The notes below the pieces were generated by a model. The model ran no database searches and was not told where the DNA came from. It saw only the letters and a list, made by a program, of their open reading frames with translations. DNA of 64,000 bases from Marinomonas posidonica IVIA-Po-181 (lineage in GTDB: Bacteria > Pseudomonadota > Gammaproteobacteria > Pseudomonadales > Marinomonadaceae): assembly GCF_000214215.1 (NCBI RefSeq), contig NC_015559.1, forward strand, positions 2,281,001-2,345,000, in the 5' to 3' direction. Within the stretch, counting starts at the first letter, position 1, and each line of letters opens with the position of its first letter. Of this stretch, positions 56,085 through 64,000 are shown piece by piece. Both the position numbers and the translations under genes were made by a program.

Positions 56085-57329
56085 ATGGAAAACGCCCATA
56101 ACAATACTCAGGCATCCGGCATGCAGGCAAAGGAATTCACTATTCTGGTCGCCCTTCTTATGTCAATCGTTGCCATCTCAATTGATGCACTCTTACCGGC
56201 TTTGGGCATTATCGGTAATGACCTTGGTGCCGTAACGGCTAACCAGCCACAGCTTCTGATCAGCATGCTATTTTTAGGGATGGCATTGGGACAACTCATT
56301 TGTGGCCCGCTTTCAGATGCGCTAGGCCGACGTCCGATCTTATTTTCAGGCTTTACTCTTTACCTAATTGGTACCCTGATTTGCTATCAGGCGAACAATC
56401 TAGAAATGCTAATGATTGGACGTTTTATACAAGGCCTAGGGGTTGCAGGGCCTTATATCTCAGCCATTTCACTTGTACGAGATTTATTTCATGGCGCGCA
56501 AATGGCACGCATCATGTCCTTGGTGATGATGATATTTGTACTGGTGCCGGCCATTGCACCGACACTAGGTCAAGGCATTATGCTGATCTCTGACTGGCGT
56601 GGTATTTTCGAGCTGTATCTGGTCTACGCTATCATTTTGATGCTGTGGATCTTCTTCCGTTTAAAAGAAACCTTACCCAAAGAAAATCGTATTGCCTTTT
56701 CGACAAAAGGATTTTATGACGGTTTTAAAGAAGTCGTCACCAACCGAATCACGGCAAGCTATACGATTTGCATGGGGCTATTTTTTGGTAGCTTTATTGG
56801 CTATTTGAACTCTTCCCAGCAAATCTTTCAGGTGCAATTCGAAACAGGCAATATGTTTTCAGTCTACTTTGGCTTATTGGCCTTAGTTCTGGGCGTATCA
56901 TCTTTAATCAACTCTAGAGTAGTGGAAAGATTTGGGGCCCGTCATATTGCGTTTCGCGCCATTTGCTTGGTGGTGGTTGCTTCTGCGATTTTCTTAACCT
57001 TACATTCTTTTGCTGAAATCACCCTGTGGATGTTTATGCTCTATGCAAGCGTCTTGTTTTTCTGCTTTGGCTTGCTGTTTGGCAACGTCAATGCGCTGGC
57101 CATGGAACCGATGGGACACGTCGCCGGTATCGCGTCGGCCATCATTGGTTCGGTCTCTTCTATCATGTCCATGTCGATTGGCACCGTGATAGGTCAATTG
57201 TATGACAATACCTTGATTCCGATTTCGGGTGGCTTTGTGATCATGGGGTCGCTCGCCATCGTCATCATGATCTGGGCAGAAAAAGGCCGTCTCGAAGACC
57301 TAGCGGAAGTCGGAAACGTCTCCGCCTAG
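56085..57329 (+). CDS. Bcr/CflA-family multidrug efflux MFS transporter
   Basis: From the ATG at 56085 the protein has 414 residues and about 12 membrane helices. Motif A is GPLSDALGRRPILFSG, and family segments include ISIDALLPALGIIGNDLG and GRFIQGLGVAGPYIS. The later helices hold GNVNALAMEPMGHVAGIASA, typical of Bcr. It is a proton-driven exporter, possibly of drugs or peptides. An in-frame extension to 55959 gives an unlikely polar N-terminus. It is convergent with a TetR gene, sharing a terminator. Confidence 0.92.
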   Translation: MENAHNNTQASGMQAKEFTILVALLMSIVAISIDALLPALGIIGNDLGAVTANQPQLLISMLFLGMALGQLICGPLSDALGRRPILFSGFTLYLIGTLICYQANNLEMLMIGRFIQGLGVAGPYISAISLVRDLFHGAQMARIMSLVMMIFVLVPAIAPTLGQGIMLISDWRGIFELYLVYAIILMLWIFFRLKETLPKENRIAFSTKGFYDGFKEVVTNRITASYTICMGLFFGSFIGYLNSSQQIFQVQFETGNMFSVYFGLLALVLGVSSLINSRVVERFGARHIAFRAICLVVVASAIFLTLHSFAEITLWMFMLYASVLFFCFGLLFGNVNALAMEPMGHVAGIASAIIGSVSSIMSMSIGTVIGQLYDNTLIPISGGFVIMGSLAIVIMIWAEKGRLEDLAEVGNVSA

Positions 57330-57352
57330 CGCTTGGCAAAAACATCACTCAT

Positions 57353-57396
57353 AAAAAAGCTCGCACGATCACTATGCAATCGTAGCGAGCTTTTTT
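57353..57396. terminator. Bidirectional terminator between the efflux gene and tetR
   Basis: Six A, GCTCGC, then an inner ACGAT/ATCGT pair around a 9-nt loop, GCGAGC, six T. Confidence 0.88.
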
Positions 57397-57409
57397 ATGT
57401 TTTCTTACT

Positions 57410-57973
57410 CTAGCGTCGTCCAATAATGGGCTGCAACTCTGACAACAAATCTGCTTGCGAGATAGCAGGCTGTTTTAGCAACGCCGGTAAGAGCAAAGAT
57501 CGCCGAGTGACGGCATCCAACAGTTGATATACCTCATCCGACACTTGATAAAAGTCTTTCCAGCACAGCAGCACATTTTCAAGCCGCGCTTCAAATTGCG
57601 CAAAAAGTTTCATCGATGTGGCCGACATTTTATGCTGCTCGCCGATAAAAATACGATATACCGCTAACCACTCAGATTTCGAAACCCACGTATTCCAAAG
57701 TGTCAACCAAGCTGTCAGAGCATGCTTCGACTCTGATTGCTGACACACAACGAAGGTTTCCGATAGTTTTTGCTCAGCGCTCACAGATAAGCTTTCTAAT
57801 ACCTGCTCCCACAACACCAACTTAGTTGGAAAATTACTGTAAACCGTTGGTTTAGAAACGGCGGCGGCATTCACCACTTGATCAATACTCGTGCCTTGAT
57901 AGCCCTGCCTGGTAAACAACTCACAAGCCGCTGACACAATATGTGTTTTTTTACTGGGTCTTCCCCTAGCCAT
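57410..57973 (-). CDS. TetR-family transcriptional repressor
   Basis: The 187-residue protein has an N-terminal TetR HTH: RGRPSKKTHIVSAACELFTR, QGYQGTSIDQVVNAAAVSKP and TVYSNFPTKLVLWEQVL. A helical ligand-binding domain follows. It is convergent with the Bcr/CflA pump, which it may regulate, though no operator was seen. Its own upstream region (57974-58081) is shared with no other start. Confidence 0.9.
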   Translation of the reverse strand: MARGRPSKKTHIVSAACELFTRQGYQGTSIDQVVNAAAVSKPTVYSNFPTKLVLWEQVLESLSVSAEQKLSETFVVCQQSESKHALTAWLTLWNTWVSKSEWLAVYRIFIGEQHKMSATSMKLFAQFEARLENVLLCWKDFYQVSDEVYQLLDAVTRRSLLLPALLKQPAISQADLLSELQPIIGRR

Positions 57974-58081
57974 GTTTCTTCTAACCTTAATTAAAGCGAC
58001 TTACCCACCATTCTAACTGATTGATGCTAATAAGCCGCCTACAATGTCCTCACCTAAGAAAATCATCTGAAAATCAAAACA

Positions 58082-58498
58082 CTACGGCTGCCCTTGAAAA
58101 ACAGCCACGCCCTCTGGGATTTCAAACCAATCCTGTTTTTCCGATACCCAAACATGAGCCGTTGGCTGGATGATTGATGTGTCATCTAACGTACTGGGTT
58201 TTAACTTAATCAAATCCGGTTTGGCCGGATCAAAATGGTATATTCGGTTGCCACAAGTCACACAAAATTTGGCGGCGGCAACATTGCCACTGTCAGAGCC
58301 TCGCTGCCAATCCGCCAACTCACCCTCAATCACCAATTGCTCTTTATCTATCACGGCGGTAATACTAAACGCACTTGTAGAAAGCTTTTGACACTCTTTA
58401 CAGTGACACGCTACTACCATTTTAGGTGCTGACAACAACTGATATTGGACACCACCACACTGGCAAGCACCACGAATGGGATAATTTGCATCGCTCAT
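58082..58498 (-). CDS. GFA-family zinc protein (glutathione-dependent formaldehyde-activating-like)
   Basis: The 138-residue protein has the GFA/CENP-V zinc pattern: GACQCGGVQYQL, ACHCKECQKLST and KFCVTCGNRIYHF. Most members have no proven link to formaldehyde; they bind two zinc ions in a beta fold. The ATG at 58498 has an AAAAGGAGT site upstream. It stands alone before a long gene-free stretch. Confidence 0.9.
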   Translation of the reverse strand: MSDANYPIRGACQCGGVQYQLLSAPKMVVACHCKECQKLSTSAFSITAVIDKEQLVIEGELADWQRGSDSGNVAAAKFCVTCGNRIYHFDPAKPDLIKLKPSTLDDTSIIQPTAHVWVSEKQDWFEIPEGVAVFQGQP

Positions 58499-58753
58499 TA
58501 GTCACTCCTTTTAAACCACATCTTATAAATAACACTGAGTTTGTAAAAACCAGATGTCACTCAACGATTTAACCATCACTTGTTACAGTACAAACGATAG
58601 AATAACCCTTGCCTTAGGCAAATTAAAAGTAATAAATACCCCTTAATAGACAACAACCTAAGTCATAAGATGCTATAAGCTGGCGATATTAAAGTTAGTC
58701 ATCCAGATATGAAAAAACCAAATAGCATGTATTAGCACCCGACAGGAAAGACG

Positions 58754-58782
58754 AAAAAATTAAGCCATTTATGAATGGCTTA
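58754..58782 (-). terminator. Orphan minus-strand terminator in the 58.5-59.2 kb gap
   Basis: TAAGCCATT, loop CATA, AATGGCTTA, A, six T on the minus strand. No gene clearly precedes it; a 63-codon ORF reads through it and looks spurious. A minus-strand TATAAT lies at 58964-58959. The gap 58499-59182 holds this hairpin, that possible promoter and the dyad at 58927-58961; otherwise nothing is seen. Confidence 0.65.
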
Positions 58783-58926
58783 CACCACCAAACGCTTTCT
58801 TTAATATCAAACTCTCTCTTTAATGCCATTAACCGCCCCGCCCCGTTCAGCGCGTTTAAAAGAACAATATGACTTAAAGGTACCAAGTTAAAGCAAATGA
58901 TTAGTCACATCATTATTGCCCTATTA

Positions 58927-58961
58927 AATTGTCGTAAGGCTTCGACTTAAGGTCGACAATT
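58927..58961. promoter_or_regulatory. Dyad overlapping a minus-strand -10 box
   Basis: AATTGTCG, 19 nt, CGACAATT. The right arm overlaps the TATAAT read on the minus strand (58964-58959). It may be an operator for the candidate transcript ending at 58754. Confidence 0.35.
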
Positions 58962-59182
58962 ATAACCACAAACACTATCCGACTCGGCTTCGAGTTGTTA
59001 CAATCAAAAATCTTGCTTACAAAATGAAACATTTATGTAAGAAAGAAAAGGTACTTTAGGAATGAAAACTGCCTAAAACAAGGAAGCTGTACACAAAGAT
59101 TAGCAATGTATTGTAAATCGTGTGATTTCTATTCAAGTCTTCTTTCGGTTTAGCAGTCATGTAGTTGGGATACAAGTAAGCA

Positions 59183-60133
59183 ATGAAAGATAATGTAACG
59201 ATATCAGTATCTTCTATTCATGGAAGTAAGCATTTTAGCTTTGGAAAGAAGTTTCGACACACCATGAAAGTGGTGAGTTACATGCTGTTTGTTGGCGTTA
59301 TCGTCACTGCCATCATCATTTATTACCTCGTCCATGAAGCCGAATTTGCGAAACTTAAACAAAAAGAATTAGAAACAAAATATTCATCGGTCAATCGAGA
59401 GCTCACCGCCTTAACGGCGTTAAAATCCACTCTTGAGCACGATTTATCAGAGCGTGAAGAGCGCATGCAACTTGTTTCAGACAGGCTTAATGATTTAGAA
59501 AATGTACTTGGTATGAGTGACCAAAATGGTACAGAGTTGGAATCCCGTTTAGATACAGCTACTATAACCACATCAATGCGTGTCATGATGTTAACGCAAA
59601 TACCCAGTGGCCCGCCTGTCATTAACGCTCGAACATCATCAGGTTATGGCAAGCGGAAACACCCTGTTACAGGGATTATGAAGTTCCATCGCGGACAAGA
59701 TTTCGCCGTCAATACAGGTACGCCGATCTATGCTCCAGCGGATGGTGCGGTCGAAGTTATTCGTCCAAGCAAAAAAGGTTCTGGTAACTATTTAAGACTA
59801 TTTCATGCTTATGGTTTTTCAAGTTCCTACTCTCATTTAAGCAAGTTTGCCGTTAAACGCGGGGACTTTGTTAAAAAAGGGGATTTGATCGCCTATTCAG
59901 GAAACAGTGGTTTATCCTCTGGTCCCCATCTTCATTATGAAGTTAGATTTGTCGGCCGAGCACTGAACCCGAAGCCCTTTATAAGCTGGAATGTAGACAA
60001 TTTCGATACAATTTTTGAAAGTGTAAGAGGTATAGGATGGGAATCTTTGGTGGGTCAAGTACAGTTAAGAGTCAGTCGTCAGCTACAACTCTCATCGCAG
60101 AAGGTTGCTCTATTAATGGACACATCCAAGTAG
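59183..60133 (+). CDS. Membrane-anchored M23-family peptidoglycan endopeptidase
   Basis: The 316-residue protein has one membrane helix (YMLFVGVIVTAIIIYYLV, ~33-50) and a coiled coil (~55-105). A LytM/M23 domain follows with zinc ligands in KFHRGQDFAV (His, Asp) and GPHLHYEV (His). It cuts peptide cross-bridges in the periplasm. It overlaps the next gene, a bactofilin, by 97 bp in another frame. The pairing is like the csd1-ccmA shape module of Helicobacter, where bactofilin positions the endopeptidase. Confidence 0.92.
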   Translation: MKDNVTISVSSIHGSKHFSFGKKFRHTMKVVSYMLFVGVIVTAIIIYYLVHEAEFAKLKQKELETKYSSVNRELTALTALKSTLEHDLSEREERMQLVSDRLNDLENVLGMSDQNGTELESRLDTATITTSMRVMMLTQIPSGPPVINARTSSGYGKRKHPVTGIMKFHRGQDFAVNTGTPIYAPADGAVEVIRPSKKGSGNYLRLFHAYGFSSSYSHLSKFAVKRGDFVKKGDLIAYSGNSGLSSGPHLHYEVRFVGRALNPKPFISWNVDNFDTIFESVRGIGWESLVGQVQLRVSRQLQLSSQKVALLMDTSK

Positions 60134-60459
60134 CAACTCAGTTACAAATCGATGGTCACGTTGAAGGGCAAATTGATGCCGTTAAGCAAATAAAAATTAG
60201 CGAATCGGGTAAGGTGTTAGGTGAAATCAATACTGAAAAACTGATTATAAACGGCCACTTTGAAGGTATCTGCTATGCTAACTACATCGAGATTTTAAGC
60301 TGTGGACGTGTTAGTGGCACCGTCTATAGTGACAATTTAAGCATTGAACCTGGTGGTAAATTTACTGGGATCACCAATCCTTCAGAAAAAAACATTGCTC
60401 AACAAGAAGCATTGGACCTTGATGAAAAGGTTACCTTGATTAGCAGCGACGCCATCTGA
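60037..60459 (+). CDS. Bactofilin (polymer-forming cytoskeletal protein)
   Basis: The 140-residue protein has the bactofilin (DUF583) right-handed beta-helix pattern with repeats such as TLIAEGCSINGHIQVATQLQ, IDGHVEGQIDA, IKISESGKVLGEINTEKL and IINGHFEGICYA. A disordered tail follows. The start MGIFGGSS is typical, and AGAGG stands upstream. Bactofilins form filaments without nucleotide and recruit wall enzymes. The start lies inside the M23 gene, giving tight coexpression. Confidence 0.93.
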   Translation: MGIFGGSSTVKSQSSATTLIAEGCSINGHIQVATQLQIDGHVEGQIDAVKQIKISESGKVLGEINTEKLIINGHFEGICYANYIEILSCGRVSGTVYSDNLSIEPGGKFTGITNPSEKNIAQQEALDLDEKVTLISSDAI

Positions 60460-60483
60460 TACAGCCCCCTTTAAAAAGATTGT

Positions 60484-60516
60484 AAAGCCAAATCCCTTGC
60501 GAATTTTGGCTTTTCT
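60484..60516 (+). terminator. Terminator after the bactofilin gene
   Basis: AAAGCCAAA, 12-nt loop, TTTGGCTTT followed by a T-rich tract. It lies 25 bp after the bactofilin stop. Confidence 0.75.
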
Positions 60517-60661
60517 TCTTCCTTCAATTTTTTCTACTCATTTTCTTTGCCACTAAGTTAAGTTCCTGTTTCAAAACCATTAACGCTATTCCATGATTTA
60601 AATCCCCCCCTCACATTCATTGTATTCCGCCAAAAAAAAACGATTAATTAACTCAAGTCAC

Positions 60662-60721
60662 TTGACCTAAGTCTTCGCATGAATTAATTTATTAACCATA
60701 CCGTTTAGTTAATAAATTAAT
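60662..60721 (+). promoter_or_regulatory. Predicted trpBA promoter with 14-bp operator-like dyad
   Basis: TTGACC (60662-60667), 17 nt, TAATTT forms a possible promoter. A perfect dyad ATTAATTTATTAAC, 11 nt, GTTAATAAATTAAT (60683-60721) covers the -10 and start region and ends next to the AGGAG ribosome site. A smaller palindrome TCAAGTCACTTGA abuts the -35. It could bind a repressor such as TrpR, but the match to the known trp operator is only the central GTTAA. The rest of 60517-60732 shows no leader peptide with Trp codons. Confidence 0.5.
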
Positions 60722-60732
60722 AGGAGCAAGCC

Positions 60733-61995
60733 ATGCAAAGCGAGAATGGTTTCTACGGCCAATATGGCGGCAGCTACATTCCAGAAATTCTGTTTGCCAG
60801 TCAGCAACAGATTTTAACCGCTTTTGAAGAAGCCAAGCAGGATGAAAGCTTCTTAGCGGAATTGAATAAGCAGTGGCAACAATTCTCAGGCCGCCCCACC
60901 CCACTTACGTTTTGTGCCAATCTCACCGAACATTTTGGTGGTGCACAAATCTATCTAAAACGTGAAGATTTAAATCACAGTGGCGCGCACAAGATGAATA
61001 ACGTCATCGGCCAAGGCTTACTGGTTAAGCGCATGGGGAAAAAGCGTGTCATTGCTGAAACAGGTGCTGGTCAGCATGGCATTGCAACGGCACTCGTTGC
61101 GGCACGTTTGGGATTAGAATGTACTATTTATATGGGCGCTAAAGACATCGAGCGTCAGTATCCAAATGTATTTTGGATGAAACAGCTTGGTGCGGAGGTG
61201 GTGCCTGTCTCCACTGGGGCACAAACGCTTCGTGATGCCTTAGACGAAGCATTAAGAGATTGGTCTTCCAGCCATGAAGATAGCCATTATCTGATCGGTA
61301 CATCCTGTGGTTGTGCCCCCTTCCCTGAAATGGTGGCTTTTTTCCAGTCTGTCATAGGCAATGAAGTCCGTGAGCAAAGCATCGCCCAATTCGAGCAGTT
61401 CCCAGACCGCCTTTACGCTTGTGTTGGTGGTGGATCCAATGCTTGCGGTTTGTTCCTACCTTTTCTTAACGATCAAGAAGTGGAAATGATTGGCGTTGAG
61501 GCTGGAGGAAAAGGCTTAGCACTAGGAGAACACTCGATTCGCTTATCTCATAACCTTGGTCAACCTGGTATCGCTCAAGGTTTTGCAACCATGTTCTTAC
61601 AAGATAACGCCGGCCAACTGCAAGAAACACACTCTATCGCAGCGGGTTTAGATTATGTGGGAGTATCACCTATTATCGCGCATTTGGCCGAAACCGGTCG
61701 TGTGAAAATGACCTACGCCATGGATGATGATGTCATTGCGGCTTGCACTCTGTTGTTGAAAAAGGAAGGCATTATTCCGGCGCTAGAATCCTCTCACGCC
61801 CTCGCAGGCGCTTTCAAAGACGCGCCGAATTTACCGAAAGATTCGAAGATTGTCATTAACTTATCAGGCCGCGGCGACAAAGATATTTTCAATGTTGCTA
61901 AAGCCGTAGAAGATGAAACCTTTCCTGAGTTTTTGAACGATTACCTTGCGTCTTATCCCTCCCATAACGCTGATAACAAGGAGCAAAACAGATGA
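60733..61995 (+). CDS. trpB: Tryptophan synthase beta chain
   Basis: The 420-residue PLP enzyme joins indole and serine. Lys87 in NHSGAHKMNN binds PLP; GAGQHGIATA, the glycine loop GGGSNACG and the C-terminal SGRGDKD are typical. It is some 20 residues longer than E. coli TrpB because of a polar tail. GTSCGCAPFPEMVAFFQSVI places it in a branch that differs from the enteric type, closer in my reading to the Chlamydia-like form. An AGGAG site precedes it, and it overlaps trpA by 4 bp. Confidence 0.96.
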   Translation: MQSENGFYGQYGGSYIPEILFASQQQILTAFEEAKQDESFLAELNKQWQQFSGRPTPLTFCANLTEHFGGAQIYLKREDLNHSGAHKMNNVIGQGLLVKRMGKKRVIAETGAGQHGIATALVAARLGLECTIYMGAKDIERQYPNVFWMKQLGAEVVPVSTGAQTLRDALDEALRDWSSSHEDSHYLIGTSCGCAPFPEMVAFFQSVIGNEVREQSIAQFEQFPDRLYACVGGGSNACGLFLPFLNDQEVEMIGVEAGGKGLALGEHSIRLSHNLGQPGIAQGFATMFLQDNAGQLQETHSIAAGLDYVGVSPIIAHLAETGRVKMTYAMDDDVIAACTLLLKKEGIIPALESSHALAGAFKDAPNLPKDSKIVINLSGRGDKDIFNVAKAVEDETFPEFLNDYLASYPSHNADNKEQNR

Positions 61996-62777
61996 GCCAA
62001 TTAGCCGAATTCACCCAGCAAAAACTCATCAACAAACCCATTTTAGCCATGACTCATGTGGTGTATGGCTACCCAAGCATTACAGAAAGCCTGTCTTGGA
62101 TGAGAAGATTATTAGAGGAAGGCGTTGATTTTATTGAAGTTCAATTTCCTTTTTCAGATCCGGTTGCGGACGGTCCAAGTATTGTCGCAGCGTGCCACAA
62201 AGCACTTGAACAAACATTGGACGTTGACACCTGTTTATCACAACTGGGGGAACTGTCGCGGGATTTTCCAGAAAGCCGTATTGTCCTCATGAGCTACCTA
62301 AATCCTATGTATCGTTTCGGCTTAGAAAAACTCGCCAAACGCGCCTCAGAAGAGAAGATTCTAGGTCTCATTTTACCAGACTTACCAATTGAGTCGGCCA
62401 AGCAATATCAACAAGCCTGTCATCAATATCATATTGATCCGGTTTGGTTAGTGACGCCTGTAACACCAGCAGATCGACTTGCCATGCTGGCTAGTCAAGC
62501 CAGTGGCTTCTTATATTGTGTCGCAAGATCAGGGGTAACGGGCAATTCAAGCCATGAAGACAAGGCCAAAGAGGCCTCTTTAGACGATTATTTAGCTCAA
62601 ATAAAACAACATGCCAGTGCACCAATTGGGGTTGGTTTTGGCTTACGCAAACGCGCCCAGATAGAGCAACTCATAGGTAAGGCGGACATTGCCATCTTAG
62701 GTTCAGCGCTTCTCGATGCCTACAACCAAGGTGGTCAAAAGGCTGGCATCGAATTGATCAATGAACTGTTTCATTAA
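61992..62777 (+). CDS. trpA: Tryptophan synthase alpha chain
   Basis: The 261-residue TIM barrel splits indole-3-glycerol phosphate. The catalytic Glu and Asp lie in FIEVQFPFSDPVADGP, in place of the commoner ELGIPFSDP form, and the phosphate loop is seen in YCVARSGVTG and GVGFGLRKRAQI. The divergence matches that of trpB, so the pair seems to have moved together. ATGA overlap with trpB indicates coupling. No other trp gene is nearby. Confidence 0.95.
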   Translation: MSQLAEFTQQKLINKPILAMTHVVYGYPSITESLSWMRRLLEEGVDFIEVQFPFSDPVADGPSIVAACHKALEQTLDVDTCLSQLGELSRDFPESRIVLMSYLNPMYRFGLEKLAKRASEEKILGLILPDLPIESAKQYQQACHQYHIDPVWLVTPVTPADRLAMLASQASGFLYCVARSGVTGNSSHEDKAKEASLDDYLAQIKQHASAPIGVGFGLRKRAQIEQLIGKADIAILGSALLDAYNQGGQKAGIELINELFH

Positions 62778-62819
62778 TTCACCTGTTAGGCATTCCCATC
62801 GCCTCTTTTGAAAAACCTC

Positions 62820-62868
62820 ACCCTTAATGCCATCCATATATAAAACATATATGGATGGCATTAAGGGT
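62820..62868. repeat. Perfect 22-bp inverted repeat with 5-nt loop
   Basis: The arms 62820-62841 and 62847-62868 are perfect reverse complements (outer ACCCTTAATGCC, inner ATATAT), with AAAAC between. Neither strand has a clean U-tract beside it, so it may be a terminator working by structure, a cruciform or a small repeat element. It lies between convergent trpA and the DUF3422 gene. The rest of 62778-63020 shows nothing. Confidence 0.7.
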
Positions 62869-63020
62869 ATTATCAAACTCTCTGGCCAGCTTCATGATGA
62901 CAGTCGAAAAAATAGCCAAGTCATCTCCCCCTACTCCAAATAAATCAAAGCCAGCGACACTGTTAATCTAGATTTACAAAAGGATGAACCGTGATGGCTC
63001 AGAGACAATCAATTTAAAAA

Positions 63021-64000
63021 TCATTTCTCTTTGGCTAAACGTAAAAAGCGCTTATGGATCTTACGAGTCGCCAACCAAACACCACCTACCACGAACGGTA
63101 CCGATAAACCAATCACTAGACTTTTATCAAACTCCAAGCCTTTCTCATATACAGCTTCAATCAAAAACTTCAGCAAGCCCACACTGTAATAACTAATGGC
63201 GGCCACAGACAAACCTTCCACTGTATGCTGCATCGCCAGCTGTATCTTCGATCGTCGGTCCATTGAAGAAAGCAATTCTTGGTTTTGAGACTGGATCGAC
63301 ATATCAACACGTGTACGCATCATATCCGAGACACGATCAATACGGGTTGATAAACTTTCCAAATGATCACTTGCTGTAATACAAGTGCGTATTGCGGGAG
63401 TAAGACGACGAGTCATAAACTCGGTAATGGTTAAGTGGCCAGATACCTCATCTTCTTTTAATTCTTCAAGACGAATCAACACCAGATCATGGTAGGCTTT
63501 TGAGGCACTAAAACGAAAAGCAACCTTAGCTCGTGTTGCTTCAACCCATGCCGCCATAGTGATCAACTCAGACAACAAGCTTGATTCATCCAAATTACCC
63601 TCAATGTCCGAAAGTGTCGCCGTTGTTTGTGCTAATTGATTGTCCATATTGACCAATTCAGCATTGTATTGACGAGCCATCGGCAAGGCTAATAAAGCCA
63701 TCAAACGGTACGTTTCAATCTCCACCAATCTCTGCACTAGCCGCCCAAGTTGGCTGTCACTCATCTTTTTATTGTAAACAAGAAAACGCCCACAGCCGTC
63801 ACTGTGCAATTTGAAACTGGTCCATACTTGCACATCACCATTTTGTGGTCGACTTCCAACCAACCGCATGCCTTCAAAATGGCTTTTTACTTCCGCCAAA
63901 TCTGGTTCAGCCTGTGTCCTTGCATCTTCAACCGCCAGATGAAACGCCGCCATCACCTCACCTGGCAACTCGGATAACCAAGCGTCCGGTAAACCAGATA
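63021..64000 (-). CDS. DUF3422 family membrane protein (5' part missing)
   Basis: The reading frame stays open to the window edge (upstream residues LPDAWLSELPGEVMAAFHLA), so the N-terminus is outside; at least 326 residues are present. The pattern (QVWTSFKLHSDGCGRFLVYN, LVEIETYRLMALLALPMARQ) and two C-terminal membrane helices (YYSVGLLKFLIEAVYEKG; VIGLSVPFVVGGVWLATR) match DUF3422. The helical middle part resembles a coiled coil. The function is unknown. Confidence 0.88.
   Translation of the reverse strand, partial: SGLPDAWLSELPGEVMAAFHLAVEDARTQAEPDLAEVKSHFEGMRLVGSRPQNGDVQVWTSFKLHSDGCGRFLVYNKKMSDSQLGRLVQRLVEIETYRLMALLALPMARQYNAELVNMDNQLAQTTATLSDIEGNLDESSLLSELITMAAWVEATRAKVAFRFSASKAYHDLVLIRLEELKEDEVSGHLTITEFMTRRLTPAIRTCITASDHLESLSTRIDRVSDMMRTRVDMSIQSQNQELLSSMDRRSKIQLAMQHTVEGLSVAAISYYSVGLLKFLIEAVYEKGLEFDKSLVIGLSVPFVVGGVWLATRKIHKRFLRLAKEK

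Noticed and set aside
58695..58886. 63-codon minus-strand ORF
   Set aside because: It reads through a rho-independent terminator hairpin and lacks a good ribosome site; more likely chance translation of non-coding DNA.
1..64000. CRISPR arrays, rRNA genes, complete insertion sequences, prophage
   Set aside because: No regularly spaced repeats, rRNA sequence, transposase or phage structural genes were seen on either strand.

Overview
The window looks like chromosomal DNA of a marine gammaproteobacterium of the Oceanospirillales type; Marinomonas or a close relative is my best guess. The reasons are a complete Na+-translocating NADH:quinone reductase locus, an NhaB Na+/H+ antiporter, the clpX-clpP-tig order, the conserved dnaQ-rnhA-methyltransferase-gloB-mltD block, and a moderately AT-rich composition. 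Nearly all genes are housekeeping genes with compact operons, overlapping start/stop codons and bidirectional terminators between convergent genes. The genus is an inference; nothing here proves it.

Layout. 1-2.9 kb: clpX (cut by the window edge), clpP, tig and tRNA-Arg(TCT). 3.2-4.7 kb: a YihY-type membrane protein and hpt. 4.7-13.5 kb (minus strand): nqrABCDEF with apbE and nqrM, which flavinylate and mature the Na+-NQR, then sthA. A 17-codon leader ORF overlaps the nqrA start. 13.8-21.4 kb: folX, mfd, csiV, sohB and nhaB. 21.4-26.3 kb: dnaQ, rnhA, a YafS-like methyltransferase, gloB, mltD and ppnP. 26.3-33.2 kb: a LysR regulator whose only plausible start codon is ATT, a DEAD-box helicase, DUF1285, a MetF-like protein without the usual catalytic residues, and an LPS inner-core group (opsX, kdkA, an LpxL-type acyltransferase).

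33.2-37.0 kb is the accessory region. It holds an intergenic repeat, then two gene cassettes of integron type and a short inverted-repeat element. Cassette 1 (33950-36394) carries a 758-residue RloC-like ATPase/candidate anticodon nuclease and a full attC site. Its 5' end is the exact reverse complement of the first bases of its own attC, as expected for a cassette inserted by an integron integrase. Cassette 2 carries a small membrane-anchored protein, and its attC is cut by the inverted-repeat element. There is no integrase gene in the window. This is the most interesting part: a phage-defence-type tRNase candidate travelling as an integron cassette and sitting alone in a core chromosomal locus.

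37-43.5 kb: LLM flavin oxidoreductase, cis/trans fatty acid isomerase (cti), an acidic duplicated-domain protein, YacL, the YlqF GTPase and AcpH, with a possible small RNA at 42.8-42.95 kb. 43.7-50.2 kb: a five-gene oligopeptide-type ABC transporter with a LysR regulator. 50.2-58.5 kb: a GGDEF/EAL phosphodiesterase, dbpA, VanZ-like, guaD with a 52-residue membrane protein, an unknown protein, a Bcr/CflA efflux pump, TetR and a GFA-family protein. 59.2-64 kb: an M23 peptidase overlapping a bactofilin gene, trpBA behind a perfect 14-bp dyad, a 22-bp perfect palindrome, and a DUF3422 protein cut by the window edge. No CRISPR array, rRNA or complete insertion sequence was seen.
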